The notes beneath the pieces were generated by a model that was given only the letters and a program-made list of their open reading frames with translations, did not search any database and was not told the DNA's origin. A DNA stretch of 64,000 nt from Marinimicrobium sp038419845. Its GTDB lineage: Bacteria; Pseudomonadota; Gammaproteobacteria; Pseudomonadales; Cellvibrionaceae. The number at the start of each line of letters is the position of its first letter. Position 1 is the stretch's first letter. Shown piece by piece: positions 1 to 6,821 of the stretch. The translations under genes and the position numbers were made by a program. The stretch spans positions 62,001 to 126,000 of the forward strand of contig NZ_JBCAQT010000009.1 of NCBI RefSeq assembly GCF_038419845.1. The letters are read 5' to 3'.

Positions 1-27
1 ACAGGCGGAAATACATAGCACACCCTT

Positions 28-39
28 AGTGTAGACAAT
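28..39. promoter_or_regulatory. Operator-like site, ATTGTCNACAAT family
   Basis: The 12-mer AGTGTAGACAAT (reverse complement ATTGTCTACACT) is a near match to the palindrome ATTGTCNACAAT found at four other control regions in this window. It overlaps a further ACAATTGT palindrome and is followed by TGTACAATAA. It lies just beyond the 3' end of the IclR gene, so it probably belongs to the promoter of a gene to the left of the window. The regulator is unknown. Confidence 0.45.
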
Positions 40-68
40 TGTCAGTGTACAATAAGGGTGCAAGGTTG

Positions 69-845
69 TTAACCGGCTCGGTGGATGCCCAGCCGCTGGT
101 TGATCTTGTCCGCTGTGGCGAGCACCGCTGCCACAATGGACTCCCGGTCGTGGTGGCGCCCCAGGGTGGAGGTGAGCGAGGAGGCGGCGACCGCCGCCGT
201 CAGCCCCGAACCCGCCATGCCCACAAAGGCCGCGCAGTCCGTAACGCCCATGGTGATGTCGCTGGGGGCGAAGTGGTAGCGGTCCCGCCGGATGGTCTCC
301 AGTTCGGCGAGGAACTGCTGTTTTTGTTCGTCGCTGAGGTGAGGTTCCTGACCGGCGTCGATCAGCAGCTTTTCGAGCTGCTCTTCGCTGTAGTGCGCCA
401 GCAGCACGCGCCCGGAGGTTGTCGAGAAGAGGGGAAACAGGGTTCCCTCGGAGATAGAGAGCGACACTGGCTCGGGGCTTTTTACCTGGCTGACCACCAT
501 CAGTTTTCCCTCGTAAGGCACGCTCAGGTGGCAGGACTGCCCCACGGTCTCGGCCAGCTCCATCATGGGAAGCTGCGCCGCTTGCGTCAGTTGTTCAATG
601 GGGGAGTGGGTGTGCGAGAGCGTGTACAACTTTAGTGATAAGCGATATTTGCCGGAGGACTCGTCCCGCAGGATATAGCCGCGTGCCTCCAGCCCCACCA
701 GAACCCGGTAGATTTCATTGGGGCTGCGCCCCAAGCCGGTAGCGATCTCCGCTTGTGACAAGGGGGCTACGTTGTCGGACAGGTGCTCAAGGATATCCAA
801 CCCCTTGTCCAGGGCCGGGGCAGAGTATTTGGTGGTTCGGTTCAT
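69..845 (-). CDS. IclR-family transcriptional regulator
   Basis: A 258-residue protein with the two-domain IclR layout: an N-terminal winged helix-turn-helix (about residues 10-70, with LSQAEIATGLGRSPNEIYRV as the helix-turn-helix) and a C-terminal effector-binding domain (about 85-255). The open frame continues 32 codons upstream to 941, but the ATG at 845 is preferred because homologous N-termini begin shortly before the phrase ALDKGLDILE. It is transcribed divergently from the CoA-transferase operon, and an operator-like palindrome (958-969) lies between them. It is the obvious local regulator of that operon and possibly of the agarase genes. The palindrome half-site ATTGT looks more like GntR/FadR-type sites than classical IclR sites, so linking this protein to the motif is an inference. 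The effector is unknown. Confidence 0.9.
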   Translation of the reverse strand: MNRTTKYSAPALDKGLDILEHLSDNVAPLSQAEIATGLGRSPNEIYRVLVGLEARGYILRDESSGKYRLSLKLYTLSHTHSPIEQLTQAAQLPMMELAETVGQSCHLSVPYEGKLMVVSQVKSPEPVSLSISEGTLFPLFSTTSGRVLLAHYSEEQLEKLLIDAGQEPHLSDEQKQQFLAELETIRRDRYHFAPSDITMGVTDCAAFVGMAGSGLTAAVAASSLTSTLGRHHDRESIVAAVLATADKINQRLGIHRAG

Positions 846-957
846 CGTTGCGTAAGGGCTCCGTCGGTTAAGTGTCGGCAGTATCGCAAACTCCCGGTAG
901 GGGCTCCACTTGGCTTGCTGGAACTCGTCAATGAATGACAAAAATGATTGTATGCTG

Positions 958-969
958 ACTGTCTACAAT
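958..969. promoter_or_regulatory. Operator-like site ACTGTCTACAAT in the divergent promoter region
   Basis: This 12-mer lies between the divergent IclR gene (start 845) and the solute-binding-like gene (start 1019). It is identical to the 12-mer upstream of the GH50 agarase (34718-34729) and a near match to perfect palindromes at 21079-21090 and 21364-21375. Its location 50 bp before the operon start suits an operator. Confidence 0.6.
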
Positions 970-1018
970 TTACCATAGAATTAATCATTTATATATGAAT
1001 GAATTGAGCGGAGTTGAG

Positions 1019-2170
1019 ATGAGTCAATCGGTTACTGAATTAAAAGGCATCACTTGGGGGCATACCCGGGGCTACGTGCCCATGACAGCGACGGCCCAAC
1101 GCTTTGAAGAGTTGAATCCGGGGGTGCGCATTACCTGGAGCAAACGCTCCCTGCAGGCCTTTGCGGACCAGCCCATTGATGAGCTGGCGAGAGAGTATGA
1201 CTTGCTGGTCATCGACCACCCCTGGGCCGGCTTTGCCGCTCAAACCGGGGTGATTGTGCCTCTGGAAGACTGGGTGGGTGAGGACTTTCTCGCAGACCAG
1301 GCGGCCAACACGGTTGGCCATTCCCACGAAAGCTACCGGTATGCCGATCAACAGTGGGCCTTGGCCATTGATGCCGCCACCCCGGTGGCTTCGGCGCGTA
1401 TGGACTTGCTGGAAGAGGCGGGCGCGGGCATGCCCCAGACCTGGGATGATCTGATGGCCTTGGCCAGGCAAGGCAAGGTGGCCGTGCCCTCGATTCCGCA
1501 GGATACGTTGATGAACTTCTACATGCTGTGCTGCACCCTGGGGGAAGACCCCTGCGTGAGCGACGGGGAAGTGGTCAGCGAGGCCGTTGGCACCGAAGCC
1601 CTGCAGCGGTTGCGTGACCTGTCCGTACACCTGGATCGCCAGTGCTTTGACTGGAACCCCATCAAAGTTTACGAGGCAATGACGCAAACCGACGATTTCG
1701 CCTACTGCCCCTTCGCCTATGGGTATGCAAACTATGCCAAGCCCAATTACGCCCGTCGGCGCGTGAAGTTTGCGGACGTAGTGGTGCTGGAAAACGGCGA
1801 GCGCTGTCGCACCACTTTGGGTGGCACAGGCCTGGCCATTTCTGCCAGCTCCAGCCATAAAGAGATAGCGGCTAAATACGCCCGGTTTGTCGCCAATGCG
1901 GAAATGCAGAAAGGCTTCTATATTGAATTTGGTGGTCAGCCGGGTTATCGCCAGGCATGGTTGGATGAAACCGCCAACCAGGTTTCCGACAATTACTTTG
2001 TCGATACGCTGCCAGCACTGGATCGCGCGTTTTTGCGGCCCCGATACCACGGCCATATGAATTTTCAGGACAACGCCGGCGCCCCGATTCGCGAGTACCT
2101 GATGGACGGGGGCGACGAAAAGGCGCTGTTGAGGCACCTGAATAAACTGTACCAAACCCCGAAAGGCTGA
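1019..2170 (+). CDS. Solute-binding-protein-like protein lacking a signal peptide
   Basis: A 383-residue protein resembling family 1 extracellular solute-binding proteins of carbohydrate ABC transporters. Visible family signs are the early phrase TAQRFEELNPGVRITW, the segment YDLLVIDHPW, a central hinge region and a late segment (AAKYARFVANAEMQKGFY) typical of these lobes. There is no signal peptide or lipobox: the N-terminus (MSQSVTELKGITWGH) is polar. No permease or ATPase gene is nearby, so this is probably a cytoplasmic ligand-binding protein rather than a transporter component. The ATG at 1019 is chosen over 995 because GGAG at 1010-1013 sits five bases ahead of it. It is the first gene of an operon with two CoA-transferases (next ATG only four bases after the stop). 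Its ligand and role are unknown; a carrier, sensor or enzyme adaptor is possible. Confidence 0.75.
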   Translation: MSQSVTELKGITWGHTRGYVPMTATAQRFEELNPGVRITWSKRSLQAFADQPIDELAREYDLLVIDHPWAGFAAQTGVIVPLEDWVGEDFLADQAANTVGHSHESYRYADQQWALAIDAATPVASARMDLLEEAGAGMPQTWDDLMALARQGKVAVPSIPQDTLMNFYMLCCTLGEDPCVSDGEVVSEAVGTEALQRLRDLSVHLDRQCFDWNPIKVYEAMTQTDDFAYCPFAYGYANYAKPNYARRRVKFADVVVLENGERCRTTLGGTGLAISASSSHKEIAAKYARFVANAEMQKGFYIEFGGQPGYRQAWLDETANQVSDNYFVDTLPALDRAFLRPRYHGHMNFQDNAGAPIREYLMDGGDEKALLRHLNKLYQTPKG

Positions 2171-2174
2171 ACGT

Positions 2175-3320
2175 ATGAAACTGCCGCTTGAGGGCCTGAC
2201 GGTTCTCGAATTCAGTCAGTATTTGGCGGGGCCATACGCCGGTTTGAGACTGGCAGACCTCGGCGCGCGGGTGATCAAAGTCGAGCGCCCGGGCGCTGGC
2301 GATGCCTGTCGGAAGTCGGCGACCAAAAACCTGTGGGCGGACGGAGATTCCGTCCTGTTTCACACCATCAACCGTAACAAGGAAAGCTTTACAGCCAACC
2401 TGAAGGATCCGGACGACCTGGAGCGGGTGCGCCGCCTAGTGGCACAGGCGGATGTGATGACCCATAACTTTCGCCCGGGCATTATGGATCGTCTGGGGCT
2501 GGACTATGACAGCGTCTACGAGTTGAACCCGAGCATTGTGTACGGTGAGGTCAGCGGTTATGGCGAGTCAGGCCCCTGGCGCGACCGGCCGGGTCAGGAC
2601 CTGCTGGCGCAATCGGTATCCGGGTTGACCTGGTTGAGCAACACGGCGGATAAACCGCCCACGCCCTTTGGTATTGCAGTGGCGGACATGCTGTGCGGCA
2701 CCCACTTGGCGCAGGGCATTCTTGCCGCGCTGGTGCAACGCCGACGAAGTGGACAGGGCAGCAAGGTCAGCGTCAGTTTGCTGGAGTCCATACTGGATCT
2801 GCAGTTCGAAGGGCTGACGGTATTTCTGAATCAGGGGCAGCAACTGCCCCAGCGAAGCGCGGTGGCTGGAGCGCACGTCTACCTCGGTGCGCCATACGGC
2901 ATTTACCCAACCGCCGATGGTCATATCGCGCTCTCTATGGGCTCCCTGGAGACACTCTGCCGTGCCCTCGGTTGTACCGGCCTGGAGACGTTCGATACGC
3001 CCCAGGCGCAGTTTGACCACCGCGATCACATCAAGGCCCACCTCTCCGAACATTTGCGCACGCAGACCACACGCCACTGGCTCTCGGTGTTGGAGCCAGA
3101 GGGCTACTGGTGCTCGGACGTGCTCGACCATCAGCGTTTGACGGAAGAAGAGGCTTACCAGGTTTTGGAAATGGAGCAGACGGTCTCCCGGGGAGACACG
3201 GTCAGTCTGCGGACGACTCGCTGCCCCATCCGAATCAACGGGGAAAAGCTGTTTTCTTCCCGGGCGGCACCGGTCTTGGGCGATTCGACCGAAAGCATTA
3301 CGAAGGAGTTCTCGCTGTGA
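2175..3320 (+). CDS. Class III CoA-transferase (CaiB/BaiF family), subunit 1
   Basis: A 381-residue CaiB/BaiF protein, close to the usual length of about 400. The N-terminal nucleotide-binding part shows LEFSQYLAGPYAGLRLADLG and RVIKVERPG, followed by NFRPGIMDRLGLDYD. Asp142 in GQDLLAQSVSGL is placed like the catalytic aspartate that forms the acyl-anhydride in formyl-CoA and related transferases. The enzyme should move CoA between acids, activating a carboxylate for later steps. The next gene is a paralogue that begins inside this gene's stop codon (GTGA), so the two are probably translationally coupled and may form a heteromer, as in BbsEF and SmtAB. The substrate cannot be read from the sequence. 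Location in the operon with an enoyl-CoA hydratase fits a CoA-dependent catabolic route. Confidence 0.88.
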   Translation: MKLPLEGLTVLEFSQYLAGPYAGLRLADLGARVIKVERPGAGDACRKSATKNLWADGDSVLFHTINRNKESFTANLKDPDDLERVRRLVAQADVMTHNFRPGIMDRLGLDYDSVYELNPSIVYGEVSGYGESGPWRDRPGQDLLAQSVSGLTWLSNTADKPPTPFGIAVADMLCGTHLAQGILAALVQRRRSGQGSKVSVSLLESILDLQFEGLTVFLNQGQQLPQRSAVAGAHVYLGAPYGIYPTADGHIALSMGSLETLCRALGCTGLETFDTPQAQFDHRDHIKAHLSEHLRTQTTRHWLSVLEPEGYWCSDVLDHQRLTEEEAYQVLEMEQTVSRGDTVSLRTTRCPIRINGEKLFSSRAAPVLGDSTESITKEFSL

Positions 3321-4471
3321 CCAGACCACTTGAGGGGATACGTGTCCTCGACTTTACCCAGTTTCTGGCCGGCCCGGTCGCCACCTTGAGGCTGAGTGAC
3401 CTGGGTGCGCGGGTCATAAAAGTGGAGCACCATGAGCAGGGTGATTTAACGCGGAAAATCTACGCTCCGCAGTTGAATCTCGATGGCGTGTCGGCGTTTT
3501 TTCAGGCCATAAACCGAAATAAGGAAAGCCTCAGGGTTAACCTCAAAAACGCGGAGGACTATGCGCTGATCTCTCGGCTCGTGGCGGCATCGGATGTAGT
3601 TGTTCACAATTTTCGCCCCGGTGTCATGAACCGTCTCGGCCTCGACTATGACACCCTGAAGAGCTCCAACCCGACGCTGGTGTACGGCGAGATTTCCGGC
3701 TACGGGGCGGACGGGCCCTGGCGTCACAAACCCGGTCAGGACCTTCTGGTTCAAGCGTTGTCCGGGTTGACTCAGCTCAGCGGTGCGGAGAGTGACGGCC
3801 CGGTGCCCATGGGACTGGCTATCGCCGACTACCTGGCGGGCTCGCAATTGGTGCAAGGCGTTCTGGCAGCACTGGTCAGTGGAGAAGGGACGCGTGTTGA
3901 AGTCAGTATGCTCGAAGCGATATTGGACTTTCAGTTCGAGCCGCTGACGCTGTTTTATCAGGATGGTGAACCGGTCAGTCGTGGCGAACAGAACCCCGCC
4001 CACTCACTGGTTGCCGCCCCCTATGGACTCTACCAAACGCAAAACGGTTATTTGGCACTGGCCATGGGCTCCATTACCGCATTGGCGGAACTGTTTGCGT
4101 GCGAGCCGTTAAAAGCGTACGCCGATCCGAGCCGTTGGTTTGAGCTGCGGGACCCCATCAAAAAAATATTGGCCGAGCACCTGAACACTCAAACCACTGA
4201 ACACTGGCTGGGCATATTGGAGCCGGCGGACATTTGGTGCGCACCGGTGTTGAACTGGCGCGAGCTGGTTGAGCATGACGGCATTAAAGCGTTATCCATG
4301 TTGCAAAGCGTGACCAATAGCCGTGGCTTTGAGTACCAGACCACGCGTTGTCCGATCCGATTTAACAATGAGCCACTTACTTCCAGCCTCGCCGCGCCGG
4401 CATTGGGAGAGCACAGTGACGCCATAAAACAAGAGTCTGTAAAGGAGGCTCCCCATGGCGCCCAACGCTGA
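3317..4471 (+). CDS. Class III CoA-transferase (CaiB/BaiF family), subunit 2
   Basis: A 384-residue paralogue of the preceding protein (LDFTQFLAGPVATLRLSDLG, RVIKVEHHEQGD, NFRPGVMNRLGLDYD). Asp142 in GQDLLVQALSGL again matches the catalytic position, so both copies look active rather than one being degenerate. The start is the GTG at 3317, which overlaps the upstream TGA by four bases and has AAGGAG eight bases before it; the longer open frame from 3110 merely overlaps the first gene. The 3' end overlaps the enoyl-CoA hydratase start by 17 bases. Tight coupling of two active paralogues suggests a heteromeric transferase, or two transferases with different donors. This arrangement recalls the two CaiB domains fused in the DMSP enzyme DddD, but here they are separate and no DMSP gene is evident. 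Confidence 0.88.
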   Translation: MTRPLEGIRVLDFTQFLAGPVATLRLSDLGARVIKVEHHEQGDLTRKIYAPQLNLDGVSAFFQAINRNKESLRVNLKNAEDYALISRLVAASDVVVHNFRPGVMNRLGLDYDTLKSSNPTLVYGEISGYGADGPWRHKPGQDLLVQALSGLTQLSGAESDGPVPMGLAIADYLAGSQLVQGVLAALVSGEGTRVEVSMLEAILDFQFEPLTLFYQDGEPVSRGEQNPAHSLVAAPYGLYQTQNGYLALAMGSITALAELFACEPLKAYADPSRWFELRDPIKKILAEHLNTQTTEHWLGILEPADIWCAPVLNWRELVEHDGIKALSMLQSVTNSRGFEYQTTRCPIRFNNEPLTSSLAAPALGEHSDAIKQESVKEAPHGAQR

Positions 4472-5246
4472 GACTGTCGTTTCCGTTAGCGTGGCCCGGG
4501 GCGTCGCGCAAATCACACTCAATCGCCCGCCCGCGAACGCTTACAACCTGTCGGTACAGCAAGCCCTTTACGACGCGGTGAGGGACGTCGACCAGCGCGA
4601 CGATATTTTGGTGGCCGTGTTGCGTAGCGCCAGCGATCGGTTTTTCTGCGCGGGTGCGGACATCAAGGAGTTCCAGAGTAATTCCGTGGCGGACAATCAG
4701 GCCATGGTCGAGCAAGCCCGGCGAACGCTGGCCGCCATGGAATGCAGTGGTGTGTTCTTTATTGCGCAAATCGGCGGCCACGCCCTTGGCGGTGGCCTGG
4801 AGCTCGCGATGGCGTGTGATGTTCGGTTTGCCGCGCGCGGTTCGTACCGTTTGGGGCTGACGGAAATTAAGCTGGGGCTGATTCCCGGTAATGGCGGCAC
4901 TCAGCGCCTGACCCGTCTGGTGGGAATGCCCCGCGCGCTGGAGCTATTGGCATCGGGCGATCCGTTTGGGGTGGAAGAGGCGGCCCAGTGGGGGTTGATC
5001 AACCGCCTCTATGAACCCGACGCGCTTGAGTCAGAAACGATGGCGTATGCCCAGCAGGTAGCGGCCGGCCCAGCGCTGGCGTTGGCGGCGAGCAAGCGGG
5101 CCGTTCGGGACGGCGGTGAACTGCCGTTGGCCGAGGGGCTGGCAAGAGAGCAGGCGCTGGCGGACGGCTTGTATGACACGCAGGACGCTGAGGAAGGTTT
5201 TCAGGCCTTCCTGGAAAAGCGGCCACCCCAATTCACCGGTCGCTAA
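4455..5246 (+). CDS. Enoyl-CoA hydratase/isomerase family protein
   Basis: A 263-residue crotonase-fold protein of normal size. The oxyanion-hole segments CAGADIKEF and GGHALGGGLELAMACD are intact. Two glutamates at about 116 (GGGLELAM) and 137 (LTEIKLGLIPG) match the catalytic pair of hydratases, so hydration of a 2-enoyl-CoA is plausible. IPGNGGTQRL is the usual family signature. A strong AAAGGAGG lies just upstream of the ATG, inside the preceding coding region. With two CoA-transferases upstream and an aldehyde dehydrogenase downstream, it likely performs the second step of a small CoA-linked pathway. Isomerase or lyase activities are possible in this superfamily, and no substrate can be assigned. 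Confidence 0.88.
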   Translation: MAPNAETVVSVSVARGVAQITLNRPPANAYNLSVQQALYDAVRDVDQRDDILVAVLRSASDRFFCAGADIKEFQSNSVADNQAMVEQARRTLAAMECSGVFFIAQIGGHALGGGLELAMACDVRFAARGSYRLGLTEIKLGLIPGNGGTQRLTRLVGMPRALELLASGDPFGVEEAAQWGLINRLYEPDALESETMAYAQQVAAGPALALAASKRAVRDGGELPLAEGLAREQALADGLYDTQDAEEGFQAFLEKRPPQFTGR

Positions 5247-5344
5247 GCCCTCGGGATTTAGGGGCTATCTGAAAGACATTGTTTGAAAAACATACTTCAA
5301 TACTTGTATTCCAATAACAATCGGCGTGAACGAGGAGCAGAATC

Positions 5345-6796
5345 ATGACTACGTCCCTGCAACACTACCCGTGTTATATCGATGGCCAGTGGGTGGACGC
5401 CTCCAATGGCGCCACCTTCACCGTAGAAAACCCGGCGACCGAAGAGGTTTGGGCAACCATCCCCGATTGCACTGTGGAAGACGCCGACCGCGCTCTGAAA
5501 AGTGCGCAAAAGGCTCAACTGGACTGGCAGTCGCTTCCCGCGATTGCGCGCGGCCGGCATTTGCTGGCAATCGTGGAAGGCTTGAAGGCACGACGAGAAG
5601 AACTTGTTCGCCTGTTGGTGCTGGAGCAGGGCAAAACCACACCGGAGGCGCAAGGGGAGGTCGACGATACACTGAATTACCTGACGTACTCCGCGGAAGC
5701 CGCCCGGCGCATTGAAGGCAATATATACCCGTCGGATAACCCCAATGAACAGATCTGGATTCAAAAAGTGCCGTACGGGGTAACGTTGGGTCTGTGCGCC
5801 TACAACTTCCCGCTGGCGTTGATCGGCCGGAAAGTCGGCCCTGCGCTGGTAACGGGCAACACCATGGTGCTCAAGCCCCACGAGGCGACGCCGGTAACGG
5901 CGTCACTGTTTTGCCAGGTTGCGCACGAGGCGGGTTTGCCGCCGGGCGTACTGAACCTGGTGAGCGGTACGGGCATTGCCCTTAGCTCCCACCTGGTCTC
6001 CAGCCCGATGACTCGCCTGGTCTCTTTAACCGGCAGCACACGTGCGGGGCAGGCGATCTATAAAGCTTCGTCTGAAAACGTCTCTGGCCTGGTACTTGAG
6101 CTGGGGGGCAAGGCGTCATTTGTGGTGCTTGAAGATGCCGACCTGGAGAAAGCGGCCGATGCCGCGGTGATTTCCCGCTTTGCCAATTGTGGCCAGGTGT
6201 GTATCTGTAACGAGCTGGTTCTGGTGCAGGAGTCCATTGCCGACAAGTTCGAAGCCATGGTGCTGGAGCGAGTCAAAAAGATTCGCTACGGCCGCCCGGA
6301 CTCGGAGGTGGATATGGGGCCAAGCGTGACCGGTGCGAGCATCGAGCGGGTAAACGGCCTGGTTCAGGAAAGCATCAAAAAAGGCGCGCAGGTCGCCATC
6401 GGTGCAAAGCGTCCTGAGGGCTCCGAATTTGAAAAAGGTCACTGGTATGAACCCACGATACTGACTCAGGTAACGGCTGATATGCCAGTGGCAACGGACG
6501 AGATTTTCGGGCCGGTGCTGCCCATTATTCGGGTCAAGGATTACGAGCAAGCGCTGGCCATTACCAATGACCGGGAGGATGGTCTGTCGTCCTACATCTT
6601 CACCAATGACCTCAAGAAAATCATGCATGCCGTCCAACACATGCAAGTGGGTACGGTCTTCGTGAATCAGCCGATTTCCGGATATATTCAGGGTTATCAC
6701 TCCGGCCACAAGCGCAGCGGCGTTGGTGGCGAGGACGGCGTTTACGGCATTGAGAACTATCTGCAAAAACGTGCCGTCTATTTTAATTACGAGTAA
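5345..6796 (+). CDS. NAD(P)-dependent aldehyde dehydrogenase, AldA-like
   Basis: A 483-residue aldehyde dehydrogenase with the full catalytic set: Asn in CAYNFP (about 154), Glu252 in LELGGK and nucleophile Cys286 in NCGQVC. Overall phrasing (YIDGQWV, NPATEEV, FGPVLP, FVNQPISGYIQGYHSGHKRSGVGGEDG) resembles lactaldehyde/glycolaldehyde dehydrogenase AldA. In agar degraders a related enzyme oxidises 3,6-anhydro-L-galactose, and location beside agarase genes makes this a candidate; oxidation of L-lactaldehyde or of a semialdehyde released by the CoA pathway is equally open. GAGGAG lies a few bases before the ATG. A 98-bp gap separates it from the hydratase, so it may have extra control while remaining in the same transcription unit. 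Confidence 0.9.
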   Translation: MTTSLQHYPCYIDGQWVDASNGATFTVENPATEEVWATIPDCTVEDADRALKSAQKAQLDWQSLPAIARGRHLLAIVEGLKARREELVRLLVLEQGKTTPEAQGEVDDTLNYLTYSAEAARRIEGNIYPSDNPNEQIWIQKVPYGVTLGLCAYNFPLALIGRKVGPALVTGNTMVLKPHEATPVTASLFCQVAHEAGLPPGVLNLVSGTGIALSSHLVSSPMTRLVSLTGSTRAGQAIYKASSENVSGLVLELGGKASFVVLEDADLEKAADAAVISRFANCGQVCICNELVLVQESIADKFEAMVLERVKKIRYGRPDSEVDMGPSVTGASIERVNGLVQESIKKGAQVAIGAKRPEGSEFEKGHWYEPTILTQVTADMPVATDEIFGPVLPIIRVKDYEQALAITNDREDGLSSYIFTNDLKKIMHAVQHMQVGTVFVNQPISGYIQGYHSGHKRSGVGGEDGVYGIENYLQKRAVYFNYE

Positions 6797-6821
6797 TACG
6801 TTCAGTAACGAGGTTGTATCA

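Noticed and set aside
1040..2155. A 371-codon minus-strand open frame opposite the solute-binding-like gene
   Set aside because: Shadow of the real gene: no start signal and low-complexity composition.
2175..4471. A DMSP cleavage (DddD-like) system
   Set aside because: The two CaiB proteins are separate, and no betaine transporter, DddB or DddC-like set accompanies them; the aldehyde dehydrogenase is AldA-like.
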